From: Gonocerus acuteangulatus
Lineage: Eukaryota > Arthropoda > Insecta > Hemiptera > Coreidae
Direction: 5' to 3'
DNA: 64,000 nt
NCBI GenBank assembly: GCA_946811695.1
Contig: OX328124.1
Location: 28,762,148 to 28,826,147, forward strand
This document shows, piece by piece, positions 11,113 to 21,775 of this stretch (positions within the stretch are counted from its first letter, which is position 1; each line of letters starts with the position of its first letter). The notes beneath the pieces are model-generated. The model made no database searches and was not told the DNA's origin. It saw nothing but the letters and a program-made list of their open reading frames with translations. The position numbers and the translations under genes were made by a program.

Positions 11113-11152
11113 ATTTAAGTTTGAAAATATAAATCTGCTACCAGACACCCTG

Positions 11153-12028
11153 TATTTCTATTTCATGGTGATATTGAGGTATATATTTTTTTGGTCAGGA
11201 TTTTAATGTAATATAGTTTGATGATGAAGTAAAGCTCATGATAAATTGTATACATAAGCGGATAATAGACTTGTATTGTTGATTTAGGTAATATTTCTAT
11301 TGTTATGCATTACTATTAACTGAAGAATATGCTCGATGTTATGGGGATGTGAATATGTATGAGGGATAAACCCTTAGAGGCTTTAGACTCGGAGTCGAGG
11401 ATTTGCATGGCGGAATCCTTTTGTTAAGAAATATATACATTTTGACTAACTAACGCATTTTTACACTAATAATTACTTGACGTATGACCTAGGTATATTA
11501 TATTCCCCGAACATTAATTATAGTTAAATAGTCTGTAAAAATGTATACAGTATGAATGCATACATAAAATAAACAAGAAAAAAAAAGTTACGCATATATT
11601 TAGCACATCGAACTGTAAATAAACGAGATTGTAAATAGTAGATCGCATGTAAATAGTATGTAAAAATGTATATAAAGTAGTATGTAAGGCTGTGTATAAA
11701 GTAACATGTTTATAGTATGAATACATGTCCAAGAAAAAAAAAAGTAATGCATGTCGTTAGTCTATGTAGAAGTGAATAAAAAATAAATAAATTGTTCATA
11801 GAGAGCATGAACTTAGTATATATTATCTTCAAATATAAACAACAAAAAAAATGAAATTAAGAAAATAAAAGTAAAATATTAAAATAAAAATCCATCCATT
11901 ATCAAAAGATAACACTACATCACAACACAAGTGATGCTCAAACAAAAAATAAACTAGATGAAAACAAACAACGATAATTCGGGCAATAATAACCATGAAG
12001 TTGTTTGCCCTAAACCCCAATCCAATCC
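11153..12028. other. Unassigned AT-rich sequence
   Basis: No gene recognised. Around 11520..11720 the phrase AGTATGTAAAAATGTATA recurs with changes, a weak degenerate repeat. Confidence 0.4.
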
Positions 12029-13060
12029 AATTAACAATTATTATTATTATTATATTTATTTATCGTACCGCATCTTTGGCGAAGTGCATTTTTTCGATAC
12101 TTTTCAGTAGAGGGCGATGCAAAATAGGTTTAGACTAATATTTTCCTAAAACAGTGAATGTCCTTAAATAAAAATTTTAAAACATTTTAACCAGATATTT
12201 TGACTTGGTATTTACTTAATATTTTGTTTTAGATGTTGTTGTAAATGTCGATGTCCTGTAAATGTTTGAGTATTGTATCAATGTGGTGGCTGTCGTCTCC
12301 GAGGAGTTCTGTCAAGTCAATAGGTACATCAAGGTTCTGTCTTAAATAGCAGTTAGTCAGTATATGCTTGATTGACAGTCCCGAGTTACATGTTGGGCAT
12401 GTCGGTTTGTCCTTGTTAGTCATCGGGTACTCCTGAGTCACACGACTGTGGCCGATACGTAGTTCTGTCAAGTCAGTAGGTACATCAAGTTTCTGTCTTA
12501 AATAGCAGTTAGTCAGTATATGCTTGATTGTCAGTCCTGAGTTACATGTCGGGCATGTCGGTTTGTCCTTGTTAGTCATCAGGTACTCGTGAGTCACACG
12601 ACTGTGTAGGTTGTGTATTTCGTCCTTTATTTCTATACATGTCGGATGTGTCGTGTATATATTTTGTAAACATTGCAGTGAGCTGAAAGAGTCACTGCAA
12701 ATGATGAGTTGAGTTGATGGCAGACTCTTCAACGCGAGGAGAATGGCTTGCAGTTCTGCTCCAAGCATGCTAAAGTTTGGTGGGAGTTTTTTTGCTGTAC
12801 ACATCATCTTGTAAGATTGTAGCTGCTCCTACACCGTGTTTTGTTATTGAGCCATCCGTGTAAAGAGTTAGGGAGGTTTTGTATTCTGAAGTGAATTTTG
12901 TGAAGAACAGTTTGTATAGTGAATTTGAAACTAGGTTTGTCTTTTTGAATTTGGTGAGTGTCATGTCTATGTTGAAGTTACGTATTGTCCATGGAGGTGT
13001 TCTTGATTGTATGTGTGTTTTTATATAAGGAATTACCAAGCCAAAAGTATCTTCGATTTC
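12029..13060 (-). pseudogene. I-type LINE 3' part with RNase H
   Basis: Minus-strand LINE ORF2 C-terminus in two frames. The first (13039..12770) includes LYTDGS, the first RNase H Asp. The second (12807..12229) includes LGAELQAI (Glu) and IICSDS (second Asp), then jumps to the terminal CPTC...H...C knuckle, so the rest of RNase H is deleted. The frames overlap by a frameshift near 12790. The knuckle segment is present twice in tandem. The LINE ends at a TAA-rich repeat (12032..12060), as expected for I-type tails. Confidence 0.88.
12305..12612 (-). repeat. Direct duplication inside LINE zinc-knuckle region
   Basis: Two copies of about 155 bp (about 12305..12460 and 12461..12612) encode nearly the same peptide, with phrases HSRVT-EY-MTNKDKPTCPTC and IKHILTNCYLRQ. 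The join keeps the frame, giving an ORF with two knuckles. Differences between copies are a few percent. Confidence 0.9.
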
Positions 13061-13779
13061 CTTACATCTAATAATAAATGGTCGGATATGACTTCTTTTT
13101 TGTTCGTAATCCTCGGTATACGCATTCTGTATTATACTACTAACATTAACAATTAGAAATAACTTGCTTTGGGATTATTTTATTTGTTTTATTGTTAGTT
13201 GGTTAAAAACATGATTGCCGAAATTCTTACTTTTATTAATTCTTAGTTCTTATTTTGAGCAACTTCGAGCAATTTTCTTTGATTAAGCTATTTAATAAAT
13301 TATATTATGAATTGAGTATTACATTAATTTGATAAAATGCCATAGAACTGAAGAATGAGATATTCATCTGAAATTCCGTTTCCAATTAAAATAATACAGC
13401 CTTTGGAAGTATTTGGTAATTTTTCCATGCTCCTGTTTTAATACTGTATTTTGCCTAATGGATTACTAATGGTTCTCCTATCTAAATCAAATCAATCAGA
13501 AACCTACGAGACCATATGATGGTTAATTAATTACCGAGATTGGATTATTGATTATTCTCATAATTCCTTGATGCACCTTCCGGCTGTTTGTAAAGGTAAA
13601 ACTCGCCTCTACGTTGCACAGTAGTGCCGAATAGCCAGAAAGCGGAAACAAATCAATATATCGAGAAGGGATTAACTTAGAAATTTCGAGCCGGTCTTCG
13701 ATTAAAAAAAATCATCAAGTGTTTTTATTGTAAGTTTGAAAACAATTAATGAGCTAATGAGAAAATGAAAGCCTATTGG
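13061..13779. other. Unassigned sequence
   Basis: No gene, RNA or element ends recognised. Confidence 0.35.
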
Positions 13780-14600
13780 TTGGATAAAATATTTTGAAAT
13801 TTTCAAAATAGGTTGTACTCATCAAAACAAGTTGCAAGAAGTATTTTGAATGTATATTTAAATTAGTTCAGGGTAATTTTGCCTATGGAATACGTCGAAG
13901 TTTGTACCACCACGACACGCACTCACACGGTATTTAATTTTTATAGAGCTCATGACTAGACAAGGTTTTGATAGATCTTGATTTAACTGTGTTTTGACGT
14001 TGTTTGTTTGTTTGGATAATATGGGGCGAAAAACCTCACGGTCGTCAGCGCCCTACCCTGTTATTGTAACGCACACCCGCACATCCCATGTCCCTGGTGG
14101 CGTGCTTTGCTTAGGTAGTCAGGAATTTTTTTTTTCCCTTGTATTTTGTTTATATATATATAAATAAGTTAGACCTTGTACTATGTATATATTTTTTCGA
14201 TACATTTCCATTTAGGGGATTTTTCTTTTTTTGACGTGAGGACATGTATTATCTGAGGCAATTGGTTAAACTAGATAGTGCAGCAAATAAAGGCGTATTC
14301 TAATCCTTTCCTTTCCTTGCGGTGTTATGATCGGATTGGCAGATGATTTCTTTGATGATTCTGATCTTTACTTAAACACGTCTTGTTTGAAAAGTAATCA
14401 TTCACATCACGGAGGAAGCCGGAGCTTTTTTTTTTTGTAATCATAGCTGTTCTCAATACTTATTTAAAAATCGTAACTTATAGCGTTGTAAAGCGCTTTA
14501 ATTATTTTTCCCAGTTGACCATCGTAGAGCAAAGGAAAAAAAAGGATAATTTTTTTGTCCCTCTTTACAATTATATATATCACTTGAATGCGCTCTGCTT
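13780..14600 (+). repeat. Unclassified dispersed repeat, left inverted copy
   Basis: Matches the complement of about 21180..21775 along most of its length, with phrases AACAAGTTGCAA-AAGTATTTTGAATG and TCCTTTCCTTTCCTTGCGGTGTTATGATCGGAT (shared in part). Relative to the other copy it has an extra block at about 13970..14225, which includes a stretch reading GGGGCGAAAAACCTCACGG. The matching inner piece continues at 16285..16462, beyond an inserted HINE. No protein or terminal repeats identified. Confidence 0.75.
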
Positions 14601-14984
14601 TCAATTTTTGTTGATTTAGCAGTAGCAAGCTATAGATTGTGCTGGTGAAATGTTTAGTGGACTGTATGAACAAGAAAAGGCTAATATAATTGTTGAAATA
14701 ATATATATAATTTAGAAAGAGGATTTAAACTACTATTAAAATATTTGACATTAGCGATTAGGATGATATGCTGTTCATGATGACAATGGTGAAGGTAGTT
14801 TTGATGGTGAAGTAGCTGAAGATCCTGGGGTGATGCTTTTATTTATCTTAAGGTGATGATTCTTCTTCTCCCAACTCCTGTGGCCCAGCAGGCCTGTGGT
14901 GAAATTCTTTAGCCATTCATGGGACCTTAAAAGGTCACTAAATAAACTAAATGAATTTTAGTTACCTTGTTCTAGCAGAAGAAG
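14601..14984. other. Sequence not shared with the right inverted copy
   Basis: This stretch and 16133..16284 have no counterpart between 21120 and 21180. It contains no recognised gene. Confidence 0.35.
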
Positions 14985-15913
14985 AAAAAAGTCCGTCATG
15001 CAGGAGCTGCATAACTAAGCACTTTCCTCAGAATTTGGGTAGTGTAGACAACTTTCCAGAACAATTTGCTTAAAATATCCTACATAAATAAAATAAAAAC
15101 ATGAATAGTTCTCTTTTAATTTTGAAATGAGTAACTGACCAATTATTAATTTGCTTCCAGTATTAATTTGAGTTATTTTTACACATGGTACCTACTACAC
15201 TACGTAATAAATACAAAAAACATCATATTATCGTATTTTGATCTGACGCAGGAACAGGATACAGTCCCTCTAGTGGTAGAAAGCGCTCCTTGCGGCGGCT
15301 TTGTGAACCTACGTCTGGCGGACTTTTCTATTGAAATATATTACAAAGTAAACCCCCACTTTCCGATTGGCCGATTCAGCTCATTTTTACAACACTTCTT
15401 TCTCATGAGTTACCCACGACTTATACCGCGTTTCGTTACAATACAGCAGAAATTACGACCGGTATGAGTATATTAGTAATTTGGGTCCGGAGTAAACCCC
15501 CCCTCCTAATGAACCGATTTAGTTTATTTTTACAACACATATTTACCTGTGGATTACCACTACGAATACCGAGTTTCGTCGAAATATACCAAAAATCACG
15601 GCTGGTAGTGGCGAATTGGTATTGTGGGTCCGGAGTAAACCCCCCCCCCCCCCCTTTTAATGAACCGATTTAGTTCATTTTTATATCTCACTTTTCTCTC
15701 TATATTAATACTACGAATGCCAAGTTTCGTTGAAATATAACAAATATTACGGCTGACATAGTCAAATTTGTGTTTTGGGTTCGGGGTAAACCCCCCCTTC
15801 CGGTGGACCGAATTTGGTGGTTAACGAACTCGTTCAATCGTTTGCTAATTGAATGCTATATACCACGTTTCGTGACAAAAAAACAAAAACTCTGGCCGCT
15901 ATCGTGTTAACAG

Positions 15914-15979
<66 letters not shown>

Positions 15980-16132
15980 GCATATATATATATATATATA
16001 TATATAAATTTTAACCGGGGTCATTTTCGGTGTCTACTAGGTAGGCTCGATAAAGATTTGAAGAAGTTTTTCAAAAATTCCGTCATGAGTCCAACCTCAA
16101 TAGCTACTTTCCTTCGGAGGAAAGTGCTAAAA
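14985..16132 (+). mobile_element. HINE family A, copy A2 (near full length)
   Basis: Starts AAAAAAGTCCGTCATGCAGG, then AGCTGCATAACTAAGCACTTTCC. Ends with hairpin ACTTTCCTTCGGAGGAAAGT and GCTAAAA. The body has four roughly 145-148-bp units marked by GTAAACCCCCC at about 15349, 15494, 15640 and 15788, then a TA microsatellite (15920..16006) and a conserved 3' block. This order (5' block, internal tandem, microsatellite, 3' hairpin) is that of DINE-1/HINE elements. No coding capacity; the open frames in it are incidental. Confidence 0.88.
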
Positions 16133-16284
16133 CACTGTCTTTTCACCTATTCTTATGTCACTTGTTTCTTTTGAATTTGGAGCCTCCAAAGAGGTAAGAC
16201 ATGAAGGTTATGAGGGTGAGGGTTTCTGGATTACGACATCAGAGAGTTCTCTGAACATCACTCGTTTAGAATACTGCGTAATCT

Positions 16285-16462
16285 GGACCATTACGCTGAC
16301 AGAGTGTCTAAATTAATAGGAATACCCTTGAAACAGGGATAAAATCACCCTTTTTCTAGATCCTTCAGCCTAAGTAGAGTGAGAATCACAAACTAGATAA
16401 TCGAAATCAGCGCTTTCGAAAATCGATTTTTTCCGCTCTGGCAACACTCTAGACTCTATCAG
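16285..16462 (+). repeat. Unclassified dispersed repeat, left copy inner piece
   Basis: Complement matches 20955..21125; shared phrases include CTAGTTTGTGATTCTCAC (as complement) and CCCTGTTTCAAGG. Confidence 0.75.
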
Positions 16463-16505
16463 GAAATGCTGACGATCCATGTACGTGTGCTTGTACGTAT
16501 GTATA

Positions 16506-16594
<89 letters not shown>
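16506..16594. repeat. TA microsatellite
   Basis: (TA)n with one C interruption at about 16550. Confidence 0.95.
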
Positions 16595-16597
<3 letters not shown>

Positions 16598-17310
16598 AAT
16601 GACCGGGGAAATGTGCTTAGTTCTGCAGGTCCAACGCCATTGAGATTTTTATTTCTGTAGAGTACAAAGAATGTCCTACATAGAAATGGTCGAATACTCG
16701 CTGCTGTTTAGATGAAAAACTGAATGTATTTCTGTATTATTATTAAATATTTTACAGGTTTCCGGGGAGCAAAAGTAAATTTAATAAATGCAGAGAAGGG
16801 TCGGTCGAATGGTATTCAAAAACCCTCTTGGGGAATGAAGAATATTTCATTAATATTAAGAAATGCTCTAGGGATATAAAATTCAATATAAAAGTAAAAA
16901 TAAGAATAAAAAAAAATAAATGTAAAAGTATCCAATTCAATGTTTGTAAAGAGCTAAATCGTGAAGGTCAAATACCACAATGGCGGCAGGGTATTGAATA
17001 CCGCAATAGTCGCCTATTAAACATGGAGTCAATACAGAATTTAATTAATGAGGCATTTTATAAAAAGGCTTTTAGTAGCTTAAATTATTTCTCATTAAAT
17101 GTTTTACAATCATTTCTTTTTTATATACCCTGGTAAAATGAACCAAACTGTTGATAAGGTTAAACTTTTGGCGATAAAAACAATATGACGACTTTATAAA
17201 AGGAATTTATATATTATTATGGGAAGACATAACAAAGACGGGAGCGAGGAGACAACTGACGGTACTCTGCTTCAAATGTTATTATTTACAACAAACATAT
17301 TTGTGTATAG

Positions 17311-17311
<1 letters not shown>
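16595..17311. other. Unassigned sequence
   Basis: No gene recognised. The frame at 16828..17136 has no motif or composition that marks it as coding. Confidence 0.35.
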
Positions 17312-17360
<49 letters not shown>

Positions 17361-17522
17361 GGCGCATCTACATCTAGGTCATTAGCGCCGACATCTAGGG
17401 TGCAGCGAGGAATTTTACCAGCGAGCCGTGGGATGATAAAATTCCTGCCGGAGGTTGGGAATCGAACCCACCATCTCCCGCTTATGAATCCAAGGCGCTA
17501 GCCATTAGACCACGGGAGACCC
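17312..17522 (-). mobile_element. SINE family beta, full copy
   Basis: Minus-strand element: head GGTCTCCCGTGGTCTAATGG with A box, B box GGTTCGATTCCC (complement at about 17460..17471), body with paired AATTTTA/TAAAATT blocks, tail hairpin GGCGCTAATGACC...GATGCGCCGT and a poly(A) tail, seen on the plus strand as T48 at 17312..17358. Confidence 0.92.
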
Positions 17523-17709
17523 CTGTATTGGTATTCTTTATATAATAAACAAAGCATTGCCAAAGATTAATTTTTGAGTTTTAGAAACGATATTGTACAC
17601 TTCATAAATCGCACTTGGTATTCCCTTACAAAATATAACTAATAATAAATCTAAAAGGTCCAAAAACGTTATGGATATGGATAATAAAACAAAATGAATA
17701 GTTGTATTA
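17523..17709. other. Unassigned sequence
   Basis: Nothing recognised. Confidence 0.3.
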
Positions 17710-18046
17710 CAAAGAATCGTGGGAACTGCGTCCTCTTAGCGCGTTTTCATTGTTATCCGTAGTGTCATTTGGAAAGATTGAAATAGAAAAAGTTAATGTT
17801 TTGCCTTAAACAGCCGTGAAAAATGTAAACATATGTAAGAATGTAAAATGGCACCGTAAAGTGAAGTAAGATCTTAGGCGGCACAACAGGAAACTGACAG
17901 TATCCAAAGCGGAAATTACTCCATCGCATAAAAATCATATTATTACAACCGTTGTATGATTACATTTAATTTATAGTCCTTCACTAAGTCACTGTCATGA
18001 GCGGGTTTCCTACCGGTGAAATTAGGGAGGAAACCCCACAGTATCG
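17710..18046 (+). mobile_element. HINE family B, degenerate short copy
   Basis: The start reads AATCGTGGGAACTGCGTCCTCTTAGCGCG, close to the family B 5' end. About 18000..18046 (GCGGGTTTCCTACC ... AGGGAGGAAACCCC) resembles its 3' hairpin. The microsatellite and repeat units are absent. Boundaries are uncertain. Confidence 0.55.
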
Positions 18047-18147
18047 TTTGAAAATCTTTGAGTTCGTGGATACGTACGACTCTACGTTATCGTTTCTACA
18101 CGCGAGAATAACACATAACAACTAAAAAAACTAAATTAGAACATTAA

Positions 18148-18831
18148 GGCCGGCCATACACGTAACAGGTATACCGGAGAGGTATACCTGCGCAGGTTTA
18201 CCTCTCCGGTATACCTGTACAGGCGAGAGCCCACACACGCTCCGGTAAACCGGACGGGTGAAGGATTTCTAAAGTCTAGAAATGGCAAGCCGACAAGATG
18301 ACGTGATTGCTTTAGTGGGTTTGTTAGTGGCTATAAACTACAAAAAAAAAAAAAAAAAAAAAAAAGACGTAAACGCACGGTTATGGTATTCCTTGCTCTT
18401 AACTAGCGACAAACAGGGTTCTGATCGATAAATTTCAATGAATTCCTCCAGAATTCGGTTCCGTTTTCGGACAAACATGATGACTAACACTGTAAACAAA
18501 CGTAAAAAATATAGAAACGTTCTAAATAACCACTGATAAGCGAGTGCAGAGAATAGACTGTAAGATAAGCGCAACATGACGCTCTCTAGTCAGAATATTT
18601 GCCACAACTAGCCCCACACCTGCGCAGTTATACCGGAAGGGCTGGCACACACGCTCCTGTCTACTCGCCTGCGCAGGTAAAAAGAATTGAATTTTGATTC
18701 TTCTCCGGTATACCTGTACAGGTCGCTACGCCTGCACAGGTATACCGGAAGGCACACACGCTCCAATTTACCTGCGCAGGTCACCTGTGCAGGTATACCT
18801 CTCCGGTATACCGGAACGTGTATGGCCGGCC
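18148..18831. mobile_element. Harbinger-type MITE with dense inner repeats
   Basis: Termini GGCCGGCCATACACGT are exact inverted repeats, extending about 46 bp with a few mismatches. The 3-bp flank TAA is duplicated (18145..18147 and 18832..18834), typical of PIF/Harbinger. Both subterminal regions are packed with CCGGTATACC and CCTGCGCAGG motifs in both orientations. A central frame from 18282 (MASRQDDVIALVGLL) followed by a basic stretch may be the 5' end of a lost transposase, but it breaks after an A24 run. Confidence 0.88.
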
Positions 18832-18883
18832 TAAGGATACCTCTCACTGAGACTATTTTTAAAACTATTTTGTCAACTTTTTA

Positions 18884-19345
18884 TTGGGTATTGGCATGGG
18901 CGTATTTAAGGGAGGGGAGGGCGTTTTAGTTTGCGAACTATTGGGTATTGGCATGGGCGTATTTAAGGGAGGGGAGGGCGTTTTAGTTTGCGAACTATTG
19001 GGTATTGGCATGGGCGTATTTAAGGGAGGGGAGGGCGTTTTAGTTCGCGAACTATTGGGTATTGGCATGGGCGTATTTAAGGGAGGGGAGGGCGTTTTAG
19101 TTTGCGAACTATTGGGTATTGGCATGGGCGTATTTAAGGGAGGGGAGGGCGTTTTAGTTTGCGAACTATTGGGTATTGGCATGGGCGTATTTAAGGGAGG
19201 GGAGGGCGTTTTAGTTCGCGAACTATTGGGTATTGGCATGGGCGTATTTAAGGGAGGGGAGGGCGTTTTAGTTCGCGAACTATTGGGTATTGGCATGGGC
19301 GTATTTAAGGGAGGGCAGGGCGTTTTAGTTTGCGAACTATTCCTA
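18884..19345. repeat. 57-bp minisatellite x 8, open on both strands
   Basis: Eight copies of a 57-bp unit (19 codons). Because 57 is divisible by 3 and the unit lacks stops in one frame of each strand, it gives long frames: GIGMGVFKGGEGVLVCELL repeats forward and PIPNSSRTKTPSPPLNTPM repeats in reverse. Variants TTTGCG/TTCGCG follow the order T T C T T C C T. The frames are most likely artefacts of repeat length: no start context, splice signal or extension into flanking sequence supports a gene. Confidence 0.95.
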
Positions 19346-19389
19346 ATTCTAGATTGTTAGTATTCCATACCCCAAAAAGCTAAACGGAA

Positions 19390-19500
19390 TCCAGAAGACG
19401 AAACAAACTAAATACCCCACATGACATGAACTAAAAGGCAGCAGCCAGTACATAAAGACAAAGTTCTGTTACATCCTTGTATTTGTTTCTCGTCCTTGTC
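19390..19500 (+). pseudogene. I-type LINE ORF2 end, remnant
   Basis: Reads ...NTPHDMN then, after a stop and shift, SSQYI, parallel to the better preserved copy at 46100..46201. Very degenerate. Confidence 0.55.
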
Positions 19501-20954
19501 TATACACCATCTGAAAACTGGTAATGACCTCATCTTCATCGTCTAGATACACTATCTTCCAGTAAAATCCTTGTTATATTTGCCTCTTGTCTATAATGTT
19601 TTCACACAAAACTGTTGGTCACTATAAATACATCTTAAATTTTTGCCTATTACCGCATGCACAATATTATCTTAAACATAACATACAATCTTGTTGAGCA
19701 CAACAAAAAGCTAGTTCAGTAGGTTAGGGGAGAGAAGTGCACGCCATGAAAAAATATAGCTGTGAAAAAATAAACCTCCCTCGACCTGTTATCCCGTGAG
19801 GGGAATATAGGTGAGTAAATATTTGTTCTCGTTGGATGGGAAGACAGAGTCTTACTCAAACCCATTATTCCTGGGATCGGACCTTCGCCATACATACATG
19901 ATTATGTACCTTAGCAACATTATATTCATCCAGCTCGAGTAGCAACAATTGATGCTTTAAAAATGCATGAGTCAATTTGGACTCCATTTTCAGGACAAAG
20001 GGTCAGTTGTTAAGAAAATTATATTATACTGACCCAAATGCTTTACCGATTGTTCAAGAATGTCTCTAGTCAAAATTTTAAGTTTATAATCGAAACAGAA
20101 ATGAATCACCAGAATCCCAAATAATGGAGGTAATTTTACATGTGAAAAAAATGACACCCACTGTTCCATATTCTCACCACGAAAAATAATATCTCTTTAC
20201 CTATCAGGCGGAAAGTAAACCAAATAGTATTCGTGAATTAAAGAATAAGATTTATGAATTCCAGCTCAACTGATTTCGCACATTTAGAGTCTTCTCATCG
20301 GGGGCTAATATTAAAATTGTTACAGACTTAGTAGGAAAAAGTACCTTCGATATCAGGAACATGTAAGGACTGTATAGTCATCATGTATGGCGATCGGATG
20401 GCTACAAGGGGCTTCATGCTACAGATTCAAAATAAATAAATGGAATACAAAGCTAAATTTCTGTATGGCTCTGCCATTCAACGAAAACTTCGGAAGGGTT
20501 GGTTTTGATCCATTCTACGCTTTCCAAATAAAACCAGATAGTAGCGTTCAGTGTAGAAACACTGAAAGCTGACGCAGTTGCAGCAATTAGGACTTTTTTG
20601 AAAGAGAAAATGTCTGCTAATCTTTCTGCTCGACATACTGACCAGTCCATGGCGCATGTCCTTTCAATGCAAGCATAACCCCCAGGAATGAAGACTTCTC
20701 CATGGATAAAGCCAGCTAGGCTGGGGATGACGTTAAGTGCTGACGTCATATGGTACACATAATAGAGAGCGCCACCTCAACAAGTACAAGAGTGGCTGTC
20801 TACAATTCATCCTCTGTTTACCCCCTCTGTTGCGAAATTCACTCTATAGATCAATACATTTTTCAAAAATATGTAAATTTCCAAAATAGAGGATCATACG
20901 TATTTTTCGTCTTTTGGCGTATTTCGTCACTCACCAAAGTGAGAGAGGACACCG
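19501..20954. other. Unassigned sequence
   Basis: No recognised gene. Frames on both strands at about 20387..20758 reach 100 codons but carry no motif I know. Overlapping frames of similar length on opposite strands argue against coding. Confidence 0.4.
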
Positions 20955-21775
20955 TGTTTGTGGCAGTGGTGCCAGAGTGGAAAAAAATCAATTTTTGAAA
21001 GCGCATTTTGAAATTCGATTATTTAGTTTGTGATTCTCACACTATATTAGCTACAGAATCTTGGAACAGCACACTTTTCCCCCCTGTTTCAAGGTTATTC
21101 CCATTAATTTAGGCCCAAAGTCAGAATAACATAAGTTTGACCCAATTCCTCACGACTATAAATAATTAATATATAATTTCAAAAGAGAGAGAAAAAAATT
21201 ATCAAATTTTTTCCCTGCCCTACTATGGTCAACTAAGCCACACATCAGTCAAACTGGGAGAAGAAAAATTAGAGTGCATTACAACATTATAAGTTACGAA
21301 TTTTATGTAAGCATTGAAAAGAGCAGTGAGAACAAAAAAAGCTCCGTCTTCCTCCGAGATGTGGAAGGTCACATTTCAAACTAGAAATGTTAAAGTAAAG
21401 ATAAGAACAAAAATAATCTGCTTTATCTGCTTATCCGATCATAACACCGCAACGAAAGGAAAGGATTAGAGTAGGCCTTTATTTGTTGCACTAACCAGTT
21501 TACCCAATTGGCTCAGATAATACATGTCAAAACTCTTTTAATTCGAGTTCATTCCAGGTGCTACCGTTGTTTAGTCATGAGCTTTCATGATTTAAAATTA
21601 AATACCTTGATTTTTTGGAGTGCTTGTGGGCTTGTAAAAACTTCTGCGTATTCTTTCAACAAAATCACCCTAAATTAATTTAAATATACATTCAAAATAC
21701 TTATTGCAACTTGTTTTTATGAGACCAACCTATGCCGAAAATAAGAGTCGTTTCAATAATATTTAACTTTTGACG
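20955..21775 (-). repeat. Unclassified dispersed repeat, right inverted copy
   Basis: Complementary to 16285..16462 (inner part) and 13780..14600 (outer part), in reversed order, so the two copies form a long interrupted inverted repeat centred near 18 kb. Similarity is moderate with many indels, so the copies are old or came from separate insertions. Confidence 0.75.

Larger units (their letters stand above)
7395..11152 (+). mobile_element. Mariner-type element split by a HINE
   Basis: The left end CAGGGTGTCTGGTGGGAAAT at 7395 is matched by the complement of the right end at 11152 (CAGGGTGTCTGGTAGCAGAT), about 24 bp of inverted repeat with few mismatches. TA follows the right end; the left flank is CA instead of TA. 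Between them lie transposase remnants (7512..8113) and a complete HINE family B element (8174..11112). Without the HINE the element would be about 820 bp, shorter than a full transposon, so it is also internally deleted. Confidence 0.82.

Noticed and set aside
15168..15673. Paired frames in HINE A2, with related ones in A3 (23527..23906) and A4 (41854..42147)
   Set aside because: They recur only because the HINE units are repeated; the frames are broken differently in each copy and hold no known domain.
18865..19360. Long frames on both strands over the minisatellite, looking like a Gly/Val-rich or Pro/Ser-rich repeat protein
   Set aside because: A 57-bp unit keeps any open frame open; frames exist on both strands, start and stop at the array ends and have no gene signals.
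20387..20758. Opposing frames of 61 and 101 codons
   Set aside because: Overlapping on both strands, no motif, no start or splice support.
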